Notes: generated by a model not told the origin, from the sequence alone. A stretch of 64,000 nt of DNA from Methyloprofundus sp. (GCA_012960135.1 DUBW01000075.1:1-64000), one strand, 5' to 3'. Shown: positions 1 through 10,183, counted from the first letter of the stretch. A program made the numbers and translations.

Positions 1-441
1 GACTTCGGCATTAATACGCCCCGTGATATCAGTTGTAAATAACTTTAGATTATCTCTTAGCGTTTGCAGGCGATAGTTTTTGTCATCGAAGATACCTTGC
101 CCCAGCATCATTCTCAGTGTTCTATGTTCATTGGTCAGTGCTAGCGTAAGGATCCTAAGACCAAAATATTCCACTGCTCCATGCCGGGCAACCTTTGTTT
201 GATACCACAGGAACCTTTTATCACTATCCTTTTTGCTCTGGTGCAGAATGACTTCTTGAAGAATTTTAAAAACAGCTTCTTTCAAAGATTTTGTTGTAAT
301 CCAAATAGCATGAGTGGAATATCATCACGTGATGACACATCAATGACGATACTGGCAATATCTACTTGTCCTATTTCTAGTTGTGACGAGATGATATTCC
401 TTATGTCTTTTTTGCTCGAAGTTTTGGTAAGTTAGGGATGA
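1..441 (-). pseudogene. ISNCY-type transposase remnant, cut by left edge
   Basis: The minus strand carries the N-terminal part of a transposase in broken pieces. Reading from about 440 downwards I see IRNIISSQLEIGQVDIASI and DIPLMLFGLQQNL followed by a stop, then PGMEQWNILVLG in one frame, then NEHRTLRMMLGQGIFDDKN and LQTLRDNLKLFTTDITGRI in another. These blocks resemble, from memory, the first third of ISNCY-type transposases (a GMEQW..LVLG block, then an H.TLR.MLG.G block). At least one internal stop and one frameshift are present, so the copy is inactive. The rest would lie to the left of the window. The plus-strand open frame over the same bases is a shadow. Family assignment is moderate; that it is a broken gene is fairly sure. 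Confidence 0.6.
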
Positions 442-711
442 TATTGAAGACTCAAGATTTTCCAGCGCACTTTTAGGATATTAGGTCACATTTAAAAACA
501 ATGACTTATCTGTTTTTAATGAAAAATACTAAAATGGTGGTTTTTGAATCTTCAATCGTTTTATTAGCCATCATTACAACATAGCGCGATGATTTTAAAG
601 GAAAACATTTATTTCCGTTCAAGCACTAAGTAGTTCGTACGCGCAAATAGATAGAGATGCATTGGTAAAACAAAGCGTTGCTTCCATACTAGATATCACT
701 CAACAAAGTAA

Positions 712-1194
712 TTAACTCGCAATTTTTTGATAAGCAGAATTGAAATATAGTAATGGCTCACCAACATTGCACCGGGTTTGTTGAATTTCACCAATAACCA
801 CCCAATGTGTTCCCGCCTTAAACTGATTCACGACGATACATTCCATAATCGCAAGCGCTTCATCTAAAACCGGCACCCCTACTTCGCCTTTATGCCAGGC
901 TACATTTTTAAAGCGTTCATCCATGCTAGTGCCACCGGCGAATTGATTCGAAACTTGCTCCTGCGCACTGGTTAAAATATTCACTGCGAATTTTTTATTT
1001 TCCAGAATCGCATCGCCAGTTTCCGTTGTCTCATTAAGGCACACTAAAATTTGCGGCGGGTCCATGGAAACACTGGTAAATGAAGTTGCCGTCATACCTA
1101 ACTCACCGTCTTTAGATTGCGCGGTAACAACCGACACACCACTTGCCCACAGCTTAAGCGTGTTCTTAAATTCCTGATTATCAATAGCCATCAT
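712..1194 (-). CDS. Flavin reductase-like (FMN-binding split barrel) protein
   Basis: A 160-residue protein of the flavin reductase-like family (HpaC/RutF type), which reduces FMN or FAD with NAD(P)H or holds flavin for a partner oxygenase. Family signatures are the N-terminal LWASGVSVVTA, then GMTATSFTSVSMDPPQILVC (flavin-binding strand and loop) and FAVNILT further on; the C-terminal GTHWVVIGEI.. block closes the barrel. Length is normal. Two ATGs are adjacent at the start; a GAGGTAA ribosome site lies just upstream, and the second ATG (1191) has the better spacing. The gene stands alone, divergent from pgk, with no oxygenase partner nearby, so the substrate cannot be named. Family confident, role open. 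Confidence 0.85.
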   Translation of the reverse strand: MMAIDNQEFKNTLKLWASGVSVVTAQSKDGELGMTATSFTSVSMDPPQILVCLNETTETGDAILENKKFAVNILTSAQEQVSNQFAGGTSMDERFKNVAWHKGEVGVPVLDEALAIMECIVVNQFKAGTHWVVIGEIQQTRCNVGEPLLYFNSAYQKIAS

Positions 1195-1360
1195 TTACCT
1201 CAATTTTATTTCTAGCTGGATTTCGAATTCACTCATTGATTCGATCAATGAGTGAATATGCAGGCTTAATTTAATCACAAGACAGAGTTAAGGTATAATA
1301 TTTTTTATTCAGTACTAGATTTACTCACTGTTTTAAATCTAGTCCCATCGTTATTAACAC

Positions 1361-1457
1361 TTAGGAGCAAGGATTTAATAAAATCCGGAAGTTTGACGCA
1401 GAAAACGGGCAAAAGGACACGTCAAGACCCGGATATTATTAAATCCTCACTCCTTAA
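1361..1457. repeat. Short palindromic MITE-like repeat, copy 1
   Basis: About 95 bases with inverted ends: the left end reads TTAGGAGCAAGGATTTAATA and the right end is its near-complement, TATTAAATCCTCACTCCT. The inside (GTTTGACGCAGAA, CGGGCAAAAG, GTCAA) matches the outer parts of the copy at 36069-36221, which also has a central palindrome missing here. It sits in the pgk upstream region, so it may lie in that transcript's leader. No coding potential. Confidence 0.7.
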
Positions 1458-1498
1458 TTAATTAATTTATTTATTTACACTTCACCACGGAGACAGCA

Positions 1499-2671
1499 AT
1501 GCCAGTAAAAAAAATGGCTGATTTAGATTTAAATGGTAAACGGATTTTAATCCGCCAGGACCTTAACGTACCCGTTAAAGATGGCGAGATTACCAGTGAT
1601 ATCCGCATACGTGCCAGTTTGCCAGCAATCAAACTTGGCCTCGATTCAGGTGCTGCCGTTATGCTCATGTCGCATCTAGGTCGCCCAACTGAAGGTGAAT
1701 TTGACTCAACAGCATCATTACAATCCGTTGCAAAGCGTTTGTCAGAACTACTAAGCTTGCCGGTTCGTCTGGAAAAAGACTGGATCGATGGCATAGAAAT
1801 TCAGCCCGGCGAAGTCGTTTTATGTGAAAACGTGCGTTTTAATGTTGGTGAGAAAACAAATAGCCCCGAGTTAGGCAAAAAAATGGCGGCGTTATGTGAT
1901 ATTTTTGTGATGGATGCCTTTGGTACTGCGCATAGAGCACAAGCATCCACTCATAGCGTTATTGAGCATGCGAAGATCGCCTGCGCTGGGCCTTTATTAT
2001 CTGCAGAATTAGAAGCGTTGGGTAAGTCCCTAAATAATCCAGTAAGCCCTGTTGTCGCCATTGTTGGCGGCTCGAAAGTTTCCACCAAATTAACCGCATT
2101 AGAATCCCTATCTAAGAAAGTTGACCAATTGATTGTCGGCGGTGGTATTGCTAACACATTTATCGCTGCTGCTGGCTATTCAGTCGGCAAGTCTCTATAT
2201 GAAGCAGACTTAATTGACGATGCAAAAGCATTAATTGCAGCAGCTAAAGCTAATAATTCTGATATCCCTATTCCCGTTGACGTAGTTTGCGCAAAAGAAT
2301 TTTCTGAAACTGCAGAAGCAACCGTCAAAAATGTAGCTGATATTGCTGATGATGATATGGTGCTGGATATAGGCCCTGAAACGGCTAAGCAATATGCCGC
2401 AATGTTAAATTCTGCTAAAACCATCGTATGGAATGGACCTGTCGGTGTTTTTGAAATAGACCAGTTTGCAGCAGGTACAAAAACATTAGCTTGTGCAATC
2501 GCCGATAGTGCAGCCTTTTCTATCGCTGGTGGTGGCGACACGCTGGCCGCTATTGATAAGTATGCCATCAAAGATAAAATCTCTTATACCTCTACCGGCG
2601 GTGGCGCTTTTCTGGAGTTCTTGGAAGGCAAAGAACTCCCTGCTATTACAGCCCTTGAAGCCAAGAGTTAG
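1499..2671 (+). CDS. pgk: Phosphoglycerate kinase
   Basis: Cytosolic glycolytic/gluconeogenic enzyme transferring phosphate between 1,3-bisphosphoglycerate and ADP to give 3-phosphoglycerate and ATP. All family landmarks are visible: DLNVPVKDG and SHLGRPTEG in the N-terminal substrate lobe, [11 protein letters not shown] and GGGIANTF in the hinge/nucleotide region, WNGPVGVFE, and the glycine-rich GGGDTLAAI near the C-terminus. At 390 residues it has normal bacterial length. The ATG follows a GGAGA ribosome site. In a methylotroph its product feeds serA (36.3-37.8 kb) and the gluconeogenic arm. It is monocistronic, with a repeat element upstream and a hairpin downstream. Certain. Confidence 0.98.
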   Translation: MPVKKMADLDLNGKRILIRQDLNVPVKDGEITSDIRIRASLPAIKLGLDSGAAVMLMSHLGRPTEGEFDSTASLQSVAKRLSELLSLPVRLEKDWIDGIEIQPGEVVLCENVRFNVGEKTNSPELGKKMAALCDIFVMDAFGTAHRAQASTHSVIEHAKIACAGPLLSAELEALGKSLNNPVSPVVAIVGGSKVSTKLTALESLSKKVDQLIVGGGIANTFIAAAGYSVGKSLYEADLIDDAKALIAAAKANNSDIPIPVDVVCAKEFSETAEATVKNVADIADDDMVLDIGPETAKQYAAMLNSAKTIVWNGPVGVFEIDQFAAGTKTLACAIADSAAFSIAGGGDTLAAIDKYAIKDKISYTSTGGGAFLEFLEGKELPAITALEAKS

Positions 2672-2716
2672 TCAGTAAATAAGGACATAAGTTTGTTCCT
2701 AACAATAATTATGTAG

Positions 2717-2762
2717 AAAAAAACTTTCCTTGAAACTTATTTTTCTAAAGGAAAGTTTTCTA
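2717..2762 (+). terminator. Hairpin downstream of pgk
   Basis: AAAACTTTCCTT and AAGGAAAGTTTT form an inverted repeat with a 15-16 base AT-rich loop, about 45 bases after the pgk stop and before rpoZ. The T-run is part of the stem rather than a clear tail, so it is a weaker terminator than others in the window. Confidence 0.5.
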
Positions 2763-2832
2763 AGAAGTTAAAAGTCCAATATAATAGACTGTTAAGTTAT
2801 ATTACAATTAAATATCCACAAAAGGTTTAAAA

Positions 2833-3078
2833 ATGGCACGTGTTACCGTTGAAGATTGTTTAGATAATGTTGAAAACCGCTTTGAACTAGTTTTATTAGC
2901 ATCACAAAGAGCACGCCAGTTAGAAAAAGGTGCTGATGAATTTGTTACTCGCGGAAAAGATAAAGATACTGTTGTTGCATTGCGCGAGATCGCTGAAGGG
3001 CATGTCACTAAAGAAAATATTGACGCCCTACACCAGGTAGGTGATCCTGCTGATGCTTTCCAGAACGCACTAAGCTAG
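2833..3078 (+). CDS. rpoZ: RNA polymerase omega subunit
   Basis: The 81-residue omega subunit, which helps fold and assemble the beta-prime subunit of RNA polymerase and forms part of a ppGpp site. The start [20 protein letters not shown] and the following [11 protein letters not shown].. are the conserved gammaproteobacterial omega sequence, and the length is slightly below the 91 of E. coli. It is followed after three bases by spoT, the standard arrangement that links omega to the enzyme making and breaking ppGpp. Certain. Confidence 0.97.
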   Translation: MARVTVEDCLDNVENRFELVLLASQRARQLEKGADEFVTRGKDKDTVVALREIAEGHVTKENIDALHQVGDPADAFQNALS

Positions 3079-3081
3079 GAT

Positions 3082-5250
3082 ATGAGTGCTCAGGCTCTCA
3101 CTGCGATTGGTGAAAGACCTGAGCAGCTTCTATTTGACGAACTCAATACCTTACTGAGTAAATATTTAGATGCACCCCATTTAGACCAGGTTTTCCAGGC
3201 TTATCAATATGGTGCCGAACACCATAATGGCCAATTTCGTAAAACTGGCGAGCCTTATATATGCCACCCTCTTGCAGTCGCTATATCTCTTGCGAAAATG
3301 CGTATGGATGTGCATGGAATTATGGCGGCCATTCTTCATGATCTTATTGAAGATACCGATGTCAGCAAAGAAAATATCCTCGAATTATTTGGTGAAGACG
3401 TCGCAGAATTAGTCGATGGTGTTACCAAACTTACCCAGCTAAACTGTAAAACCAAAGCTGAAGCACAAGCGGAAAATGTACGCAAGATGTGTCTAGCTAT
3501 GGCTAAAGACATGCGCGTTATCATCGTTAAGCTGGGTGATCGTTTGCATAATATGAAGACTTTAGGCGTTATGCGTCCGGAAAAAAAACGCCGTATTGCT
3601 AAAGAAACCATAGACATCTATACGCCTATTGCTAACCGCTTGGGCATGAACAATATCCGCCACCAACTGGAGTCATTGTGTTTTGAAGCAATGTACCCCA
3701 TGCGTTACAGAATACTAGACGGTGCGGTAAAAAAAGCACGCGGCAATCGCAAGGAAATTATTGAGAAAATCACTAATTCCCTGAAAACAAGGCTACATCA
3801 GGAACATGTTAGCTGCGATATCCAAGGAAGAGAAAAGTACTTATACAGCATCTATAAGAAAATGCTGGCTAAGAACCTCTCTTTCTCAGATATTTTTGAT
3901 GTCTACGCCTTTCGAATTCAATGCGCTGATGTGGGTACCTGCTATCGTGTCTTGGGCATAGTACACAACCTATTTAAGCCTATCCCGGGTAAATTCAAAG
4001 ACTATATCGCCCTACCCAAGGCAAATGGCTACCAGTCTTTACACACTATTTTAATTGGCCCTTACGGAGTACCAATTGAAATCCAGATACGTACACACCA
4101 GATGCATCGCATGTCCGAATCCGGTATTGCCGCGCACTGGCTATATAAATCGGATGATGAAGAACACATCAACTCTAAAACCCGCGCGAATGAGTGGGTA
4201 CGTGATTTACTGGAAATCCAGAAAACAGCCGGTAATTCGCTGGAATTTCTTGATAACTTAAAAATCGATTTATTCCCTCAGGAAATTTTCGTTTTCACCC
4301 CTCAAGGCACTATTATAAAACTACCACGCAATTCCAGTGTGGTTGATTTTGCCTATGCTGTACATACAGATATAGGCAACTCCTGCGTCTCTGCCCGTAT
4401 CGATAAACGCTTAGTCCCCTTACAAGCCAAGTTAGAAAATGGAGTCACTATTGAAGTGATTACTGCTACCTGGGCACGACCGAATCCGCTTTGGTTAAAC
4501 TATGTTGTTACCACTAAAGCCCGCACAGGCATACGCTCTTACCTTAAGCACTTTAAGCAGCAAGAAGCGATCAACCTGGGACGTCGTCTACTAGAAAAAG
4601 AACTTCAAGATATTGGCATGTCTCTTGATGATGTCTCTGAGATTATGCAGCAGCAACTATTACAGGCAATCAAGCTGGAGAAGATAGATGCGCTGTATGA
4701 AGAAATTGGCCTGGGCAATAAAATGCCATTTTTAATTGCCAAACAACTCAGTCAGGATGATGTAAGCGCCCCTATAAAACTGGAAGACACAGAAATACGC
4801 AAAGAAACCCCATTGACAATCAAAGGCTCAGAAGGCATGGTTGTCACTATTGCAAAGTGTTGCCGACCGATACCGGGTGATCCGATCGTGGGTTATTTCA
4901 ACCCAGGCAAAGGAATTGTTGTGCATCATCATGAATGCCCAAATAGCACTAATGAACGTAAAAAATCAACTAACTGGCTCGAAGTTGAGTGGAGTCATGA
5001 TGCATCAGGTGAATACCCAACTGAAATACGCCTGGAGTTACTCAACCAACCCGGAACCCTGGCAACCATTGCTTCGACTATTTCAAAAATGGACTCCAAT
5101 ATAGAGAGTGTCATTATTTCCGATCAGGATACACGGGTTTCTGTTGATTACATTACCTTGACTGTCAAAGATAGGTTACATTTAGCAAATATAATGCGTC
5201 AGCTTAAAAAGTTATTTATCGTTTTAAAAATTACCCGCACAAGAGGCTAA
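3082..5250 (+). CDS. spoT: Bifunctional (p)ppGpp hydrolase/synthetase SpoT
   Basis: Stringent-response enzyme of 722 residues. Domains in order: HD hydrolase with [11 protein letters not shown] (about 53-63) and the catalytic HDLIEDT (86-92); RelA/SpoT synthetase domain with [20 protein letters not shown] and [13 protein letters not shown] domain ([13 protein letters not shown]); and a C-terminal ACT domain ([17 protein letters not shown]). The intact HD motif and the KFKD variant of the RXKD loop point to a bifunctional SpoT/Rel rather than a synthetase-only RelA. The ATG is three bases after rpoZ, implying translational coupling, and ridA follows after eight bases. Certain as family; relative activities are inferred. 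Confidence 0.97.
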   Translation: MSAQALTAIGERPEQLLFDELNTLLSKYLDAPHLDQVFQAYQYGAEHHNGQFRKTGEPYICHPLAVAISLAKMRMDVHGIMAAILHDLIEDTDVSKENILELFGEDVAELVDGVTKLTQLNCKTKAEAQAENVRKMCLAMAKDMRVIIVKLGDRLHNMKTLGVMRPEKKRRIAKETIDIYTPIANRLGMNNIRHQLESLCFEAMYPMRYRILDGAVKKARGNRKEIIEKITNSLKTRLHQEHVSCDIQGREKYLYSIYKKMLAKNLSFSDIFDVYAFRIQCADVGTCYRVLGIVHNLFKPIPGKFKDYIALPKANGYQSLHTILIGPYGVPIEIQIRTHQMHRMSESGIAAHWLYKSDDEEHINSKTRANEWVRDLLEIQKTAGNSLEFLDNLKIDLFPQEIFVFTPQGTIIKLPRNSSVVDFAYAVHTDIGNSCVSARIDKRLVPLQAKLENGVTIEVITATWARPNPLWLNYVVTTKARTGIRSYLKHFKQQEAINLGRRLLEKELQDIGMSLDDVSEIMQQQLLQAIKLEKIDALYEEIGLGNKMPFLIAKQLSQDDVSAPIKLEDTEIRKETPLTIKGSEGMVVTIAKCCRPIPGDPIVGYFNPGKGIVVHHHECPNSTNERKKSTNWLEVEWSHDASGEYPTEIRLELLNQPGTLATIASTISKMDSNIESVIISDQDTRVSVDYITLTVKDRLHLANIMRQLKKLFIVLKITRTRG

Positions 5251-5258
5251 GACTATTT

Positions 5259-5660
5259 ATGCAAAAAGAGAGCATTCACACTGACTCTGCTCCAGAGGCA
5301 ATTGGCACTTATTCACAAGCTATTAAAGTAGGTACGACTGTCTATCTATCTGGACAAATCCCACTCGACCCGAAGACCATGCAAATTGTTAACGGTGATA
5401 TCAGCGCCCATATCAAACAAGTATTTGATAATTTAACGGCTGTTGCCCAGGCAGCTGGCGGTGACTTACAAGATATTGTTAAATTGAATATTTTCCTCAC
5501 CGACTTATCACATTTCCCGATTGTTAATGAAATAATGGGGCACTATTTTAATCAGCCCTACCCTGCCCGCGCAGCAGTTGGCGTAGCTGCTTTGCCAAAA
5601 GGTGTCGAGGTAGAAATGGATGCCATTATGGAATTACAGTCTTCGGAATATAATTATTAA
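5259..5660 (+). CDS. ridA: RidA family 2-iminobutanoate/2-iminopropanoate deaminase
   Basis: A 133-residue RidA (YjgF) protein that hydrolyses reactive enamine/imine intermediates released by PLP enzymes. Conserved blocks are the N-terminal [25 protein letters not shown], the middle [17 protein letters not shown], and the C-terminal [20 protein letters not shown], which contains the arginine that binds the substrate carboxylate and the VE(V/I)E motif. It lies directly after spoT and before recG, as in many gammaproteobacteria. Several PLP transaminases in this window (Dat, Sga) could generate its substrates, although that link is inference. Confidence 0.95.
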   Translation: MQKESIHTDSAPEAIGTYSQAIKVGTTVYLSGQIPLDPKTMQIVNGDISAHIKQVFDNLTAVAQAAGGDLQDIVKLNIFLTDLSHFPIVNEIMGHYFNQPYPARAAVGVAALPKGVEVEMDAIMELQSSEYNY

Positions 5661-5765
5661 TGATCAGCTAATACAACCCTCCGACTTTTCATGCGCTCAG
5701 GGGTGATTTAGCAGCCGTTGACATTACATCTAGGTTAATCATCACCTACTTATTAATCTCTTAAC

Positions 5766-7859
5766 ATGGATTCACAGACCCTTCTTAAGCAATCTGTTGT
5801 GTCATTAAAAGGCATTGGTGGACAAACGGTAAGCCGCCTGGAAAAGCTGGATATCCGCCAGCTTAGAGATTTCATTTTTCACCTCCCTTTACGTTACGAA
5901 GATCGCACCCGCGTGCAAACGATCAATAAATTAATACCCGGTAGCACAGCATTAATTTGTGCACGCGTTGTTAGCAGCTCTATCCTCAATCGCGGGCGGC
6001 GCAGCTTGATTTGCCAGATCAGTGATACTACCGGTCATCTCAGTCTGCGCTTTTTTCATTTTACAGCCAGCCAACACAATAGCCTAAGTGCCGGCACATT
6101 AATCAGCTGCTTCGGTGAGATTAAAGATGGTTACTCAGGCTATGAAATGATTCACCCCGAATACAAAGTGATTCAGCAAGAATCAGATTGCATAACTAGC
6201 GATAGCTTAACGGCAGTTTACCCATTAACTGAAGGACTACGCCAGGCTACGTTACGAAAAGCAGTGCAACAGACATTAACTCTCTACAATAACAACCCGG
6301 ACTCGTTGCCTGATTTATTACCTGTCGCCGTATTATCGAGATTTCAATACCCCTGTCTAAATGACGCGTTAAAAGCACTACATACACCCGCACCTGGCAT
6401 ATCGGTTAACGCATTACTCAATATTCCTAATCCTGCTTTAAAGCGCCTTGCCTTTGAAGAGTTAATCGCTCATCAATTAAGTCAATTGCAACGTAAATTG
6501 GCCGATAAGCAATGGCAAGCCCCCCCTTTAAAGAGTAGTGCTAAACAGACACAGCAGTTTCTGGATAATCTAAGTTTTCAATTAACTCATGCACAGCAAC
6601 GTGTTATTAATGAAATCAAGATGGACTGTGCAAACAACTCGCCTATGCTACGTCTTATTCAAGGCGATGTCGGATCCGGAAAAACAGTAGTTTCTGCTTA
6701 TGCCGCCCTACTCGCTCTGAGTAGCAATTTTCAAGTCGCCATTATGGCACCGACTGAACTACTCGCAGAACAGCATTTACGTAACTTCAGCCTCTGGTTT
6801 GAGCCGTTTGATGTGCAAATCATCTTCTTAACCGGACAACTAAAAGGTAAGCAGCAGCGGCAGCAGGCACTAGAAGCTATTGCTGATGGCAGTGCCGGCA
6901 TTATTATTGGTACCCATGCGCTATTTCAGGATGCTGTCACATTTGCCCGTTTAGGGCTCGTTATCATTGATGAGCAACACCGCTTCGGTGTCAATCAACG
7001 TATGGCACTCAGAGATAAAGGTCAGCATAACAACAGCAAACCCCATCAATTAATCATGACCGCGACGCCCATTCCGAGAACACTGGCGATGCTTAATTAT
7101 GCAGATTTGGATATTTCAATAATTGATGAACTGCCACCGGGTAGAATTCCAGTCGTTACTCGTGCCATTTCTGCTGATCGTCGTAACGAGGTCATCGCCA
7201 AAATCAGCAACTGGGTACAGCAAGGCAGGCAAAGCTACTGGGTATGTACCCTGATCGAAGAATCCGAAGTTTTACAATGTGAAGCCGCCGAGAAAACTGC
7301 CGTGCTGTTAACTGAAACATTAGCCGATGTACGCATCGGCCTGGTACATGGCCGTATGAAAGCAGCAGACAAAGACCAGGTCATGCAGGCTTTTAAAGAA
7401 CACCAGCTAGATTTACTGGTTGCTACAACGGTGATTGAAGTCGGTGTTGACGTCCCCAATGCAGGCTTAATGATTATTGAAAATCCCGAACGACTTGGGC
7501 TCTCCCAGTTACATCAGTTACGTGGACGTGTGGGCCGGGGAAGCGATAACAGCTTTTGTCTGCTGATGTATCAATCACCCCTATCCAATACCGCAGGAGA
7601 GCGGCTTAATATCTTACGCGAAACCAGCGACGGCTTTATTATTGCCGAAAAAGACTTAGAATTACGCGGACCCGGTGAGATGATGGGCACCCGGCAAACA
7701 GGACAAATGCACTTTAAAATTGCCAACCTGGAGCGCGATACTGATTTATTAGATCAGGTCTCAGAAGCCGTCAATATTATCCAGCAGAGCTCTCCTAAAA
7801 ACATACAACCATTGATTGATCGCTGGTTAGGTACAACAACAAAATATGCAGAGGTTTAA
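5766..7859 (+). CDS. recG: ATP-dependent DNA helicase RecG
   Basis: Branched-DNA translocase of 697 residues that remodels stalled forks and Holliday junctions. An N-terminal wedge/OB domain (about 1-180, with FHLPLRYEDRT) precedes the helicase core: Walker A GDVGSGKT, motif Ia APTELLAEQH, the DEQH box IIDEQHRFG, motif III MTATPIPRT, motif V VATTVIEVGVDVPNA and motif VI QLRGRVGRG. Length matches the family. About 100 bases separate it from ridA with no terminator seen; ubiC follows after five bases. Certain. Confidence 0.97.
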   Translation: MDSQTLLKQSVVSLKGIGGQTVSRLEKLDIRQLRDFIFHLPLRYEDRTRVQTINKLIPGSTALICARVVSSSILNRGRRSLICQISDTTGHLSLRFFHFTASQHNSLSAGTLISCFGEIKDGYSGYEMIHPEYKVIQQESDCITSDSLTAVYPLTEGLRQATLRKAVQQTLTLYNNNPDSLPDLLPVAVLSRFQYPCLNDALKALHTPAPGISVNALLNIPNPALKRLAFEELIAHQLSQLQRKLADKQWQAPPLKSSAKQTQQFLDNLSFQLTHAQQRVINEIKMDCANNSPMLRLIQGDVGSGKTVVSAYAALLALSSNFQVAIMAPTELLAEQHLRNFSLWFEPFDVQIIFLTGQLKGKQQRQQALEAIADGSAGIIIGTHALFQDAVTFARLGLVIIDEQHRFGVNQRMALRDKGQHNNSKPHQLIMTATPIPRTLAMLNYADLDISIIDELPPGRIPVVTRAISADRRNEVIAKISNWVQQGRQSYWVCTLIEESEVLQCEAAEKTAVLLTETLADVRIGLVHGRMKAADKDQVMQAFKEHQLDLLVATTVIEVGVDVPNAGLMIIENPERLGLSQLHQLRGRVGRGSDNSFCLLMYQSPLSNTAGERLNILRETSDGFIIAEKDLELRGPGEMMGTRQTGQMHFKIANLERDTDLLDQVSEAVNIIQQSSPKNIQPLIDRWLGTTTKYAEV

Positions 7860-7864
7860 CTACA

Positions 7865-8425
7865 TTGAGCAATAAGAGCAGCTTATATCCCAAAGAGCCT
7901 ACCTGGTTTTGCAACCGTTTAAAAAGCCGCTTAAATATTCCTAACAGCGCAGCTTCATGGATTTATGAAACCGGCTCTATTACTCAGAGGCTCAGGGATT
8001 ACTATGGCCCAAGAGTAAGGGTTCAGATTCTAAATAACCAATGGCAAAGGTCTTTTATCTCAGAAAGCAGACTGCTTAACACCCCTACTGAAAAATATAC
8101 CCTAACCCGCGAAGTACTGCTTTATGCAGATGACACCCCCTTAATACTTGCGCGCACCATTATTCCCCAGCACACCATCAGTAGCGCGCATCGGAATCTG
8201 TCACATCTAGGCAACCGCCCTCTGGGCGAAGTTATTTTTTCTTACCCCAGACTGGAAAGACTTGCACTGGAAATAACCCAGGTTCAGTGTCATCAGTGGA
8301 AGCATTCTATACAACAAACAACCCAGATCGACCAAGCCTTATGGGGTCGTAGAACAGTTTATGCCATTCACCACCACCCCCTATTGGTCAGCGAATTTTT
8401 CTTACCGGTCATTTTTCAGCATTAA
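7865..8425 (+). CDS. ubiC: Chorismate--pyruvate lyase
   Basis: Cytosolic enzyme splitting chorismate to 4-hydroxybenzoate and pyruvate, the first committed step of ubiquinone synthesis. Family signatures: SWIYETGSITQRLR near residue 31, REVLLY, ARTIIPQHT, LGNRPLGEVIF, and the C-terminal WGRRTVY...LLVSEFFLPVIF. The arginines and the LGE block that bind product are in place. It starts with TTG five bases after recG, so translation is probably coupled. No ubiA follows; the next gene is gloA. At 186 residues, length is slightly above E. coli UbiC. Confidence 0.93.
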   Translation: MSNKSSLYPKEPTWFCNRLKSRLNIPNSAASWIYETGSITQRLRDYYGPRVRVQILNNQWQRSFISESRLLNTPTEKYTLTREVLLYADDTPLILARTIIPQHTISSAHRNLSHLGNRPLGEVIFSYPRLERLALEITQVQCHQWKHSIQQTTQIDQALWGRRTVYAIHHHPLLVSEFFLPVIFQH

Positions 8426-8476
8426 AAGTACATTTAATTATAATCACCTATTACACCCTAGAAAATAAGGAATAAT

Positions 8477-8917
8477 ATGCGCTATCTACATACTATGGTC
8501 AGAGTACAAGACCTGGACGCTTCACTACATTTTTACTGTCAGCAACTAGGCTTACAAGAATCACATCGCTTTGATGATAAAGCCGGACGCTATACGCTAG
8601 TGTATCTAAATGCTCCTGCCGATGCTGATCAAGCAAGAAATACCGAGGCTCCATTGCTCGAGTTAACCTATAACTGGGATACTGAAGCGTATGCCGGTGG
8701 ACGAAACTTTGGTCATTTAGCTTTTGAAGTGGATGATATTTACGCTACTTGTCGACAACTTGTGGATAGTGGAGTCACTATTAGCCGGCCTCCCAGCGAT
8801 GGTCATATGGCATTTATTCGCTCACCCGATCTAATCTCTATCGAGCTCTTGCAAAAAGGCGAAGCACTAAGTCCCGCTGAACCCTGGATTTCTATGCAAA
8901 ATATCGGAGCTTGGTAA
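8477..8917 (+). CDS. gloA: Lactoylglutathione lyase (glyoxalase I)-like
   Basis: A 146-residue single-domain VOC protein. [20 protein letters not shown] with the first metal-ligand histidine, [13 protein letters not shown] with a glutamate ligand, [15 protein letters not shown] with the second histidine, and SIELLQKG with the final glutamate match the nickel/zinc glyoxalase I pattern, H-E-H-E. It would isomerise the methylglyoxal-glutathione adduct to lactoylglutathione. Clear ribosome site AAGGAATA. It ends the rpoZ-to-gloA run and is followed by a strong terminator. The fold and metal residues are sure, the exact substrate likely. Confidence 0.9.
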   Translation: MRYLHTMVRVQDLDASLHFYCQQLGLQESHRFDDKAGRYTLVYLNAPADADQARNTEAPLLELTYNWDTEAYAGGRNFGHLAFEVDDIYATCRQLVDSGVTISRPPSDGHMAFIRSPDLISIELLQKGEALSPAEPWISMQNIGAW

Positions 8918-8935
8918 AAACATCCAGGCAAAAAA

Positions 8936-8968
8936 AACGCCTGTTACCGGACCGTAACAGGCGTTATA
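8936..8968 (+). terminator. Rho-independent terminator after gloA
   Basis: ACGCCTGTTAC and GTAACAGGCGT form a perfect 11-bp stem with a short CGGACC loop about 20 bases after the gloA stop. A run of A lies on the left; the right tail (TATAAAG) is weak in T, so it would work best on the minus strand but is well placed to end the rpoZ-gloA run. Confidence 0.75.
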
Positions 8969-9047
8969 AAGAATAAACTGGATAACGAGGAGAAATCAAG
9001 TTTATTGGTACTGCCATAAGGGTACTACATGAAAAATCTATACATAC

Positions 9048-9212
9048 TTAGCCGTGTAAACGAGCACTTTGTTGGACATTACTAATAATAGCCGAAGCTG
9101 CAAACACAACTGCCGAGACAATAAATGCACCGGAAATAAAACTATAAAGGCCAGTTAAAAATAATACACCGACTACAATATCTTTTTGTAAATCTGTCAT
9201 TGTTTGCTTCAT
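9048..9212 (-). CDS. Possible small membrane protein
   Basis: A 54-codon open frame, MKQTMTDLQKDIVVGVLFLT.. to ..SNVQQSARLHG. One long hydrophobic stretch (about residues 13-43, IVVGVLFLTGLYSFISGAFI and on) with polar ends would make one or two membrane helices. The ribosome site is weak. I recognise no family. It is the only sensible reading of the 424 bases between the gloA terminator and the group II intron. Low-moderate confidence. Confidence 0.35.
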   Translation of the reverse strand: MKQTMTDLQKDIVVGVLFLTGLYSFISGAFIVSAVVFAASAIISNVQQSARLHG

Positions 9213-9392
9213 TAGATCGTTCAAATATTAAGTATTTAATACACACTATACATTCATATAAGAAAATAACAATATAGCAATTAATTATCAATTTATTTCC
9301 CAAAAAGAAACAATAGATCTATTTCTACAACCTCGCTCCTCATTGATAATAAGCAATAAGTCTAATACCTTTATACTAAGACCCGCATTCTA

Positions 9393-10027
9393 GTGTACCC
9401 AGCACGGGCCAAAACTAATTACCTTAATGGAGGTAATCAGAAGTAGTAACGACAACCCCAGCGAAACGCAAGGAGAAAACCGTTAGGCCAGCCTTAAAGA
9501 AGCACGTAGCAAATGCACGACCGTAGGAACACGAACAAGAAGTGAGGCAGAGTGGGGGCGATGAATGCGCTAAAAAACACCAAATCCAACAGTTACCAAA
9601 AGACACATCAACTAGCTCTTAGCGGCGCGGGCAGAAAGTTTTAGTACCTTACCTGGGGAGGTCTTTGATATGAGAGTATTAAAGAACTAAGCAAAAACCA
9701 TGGTAGTGAAAAAACCGCTGTAATGGAGGTGAAGTGAAGGACTGAAGAATCTAGTTCATTAATCCAAATGAGGCTAGTTAGACGCGTGCGGTAAACTACC
9801 TCCTTAGTAGAAAATCAAGTATCAAAATAAATTCTTGAAGAACGAAATCTTCTCAGATGTGAGACAAAACTAACGATGACAGGAGAAAGAAAGTGACGAA
9901 TGAATTATAAGATATCATAATTCACAACAGCGTCAATTGTTGGATTCAACCGCCGTATGCGGAAAACCCCACGTACGGCGGTGTGGGAGAGAACACGGGC
10001 GCAATCCCGTTTTCCCGAGCGCTCTAT
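9393..10027 (+). ncRNA. ORF-less group II intron
   Basis: The right end carries a textbook 34-nt domain V (9949-9982): ACCGCCGTATG pairs with CACGTACGGCGGT around a CGG/AAAA/CCC tip. It is followed by a domain VI-like stem (9985-10017, GGGAGAGAAC..CGTTTTCCC) and a CTCTAT end. The left end GTGTACCCAGCACGGGCC resembles the domain I start (GUG..CCCAG..GGG) of bacterial group II introns; the fifth base departs from the GUGYG consensus. Internal blocks such as CCCAGCGAAACGCAAGG look like domain I. No reverse transcriptase frame is present; the only place for one, domain IV, is short and AT-rich (about 9860-9945). It sits in an intergenic gap and would need a maturase from elsewhere. Ends are approximate. 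Confidence 0.75.
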
Positions 10028-10131
10028 GCTGTACTGAAGACCCCACTTCCGAATTTAGTTGTTTACTTTAGTTCGTGCTCGTTCCTTAGTGAATAACATA
10101 TTTAAAATATTCGTCCTGATCCTACTTATGT

Positions 10132-10183
10132 GATAATAAGCGGTTTTTAGGTTTTACTGCGTATTATCGCTTATTAGTTTTTT
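10132..10183 (+). promoter_or_regulatory. Hairpin plus T-run abutting mtaB start
   Basis: AATAAGCG (10134-10142) and CGCTTATT (10168-10175) form an inverted repeat with a loop of about 25 bases. It is followed by GTTTTTT and only a few bases later by the mtaB ATG. It looks like an intrinsic terminator or attenuator in the mtaB leader, and it leaves no obvious ribosome site. Low-moderate confidence. Confidence 0.35.

Noticed and set aside
181-435. Plus-strand 84-codon open frame
   Set aside because: It is antisense to the decayed transposase on the minus strand and has no ribosome site.
9424-9606. Minus-strand 60-codon open frame
   Set aside because: It lies within the group II intron RNA and has no protein-like composition.
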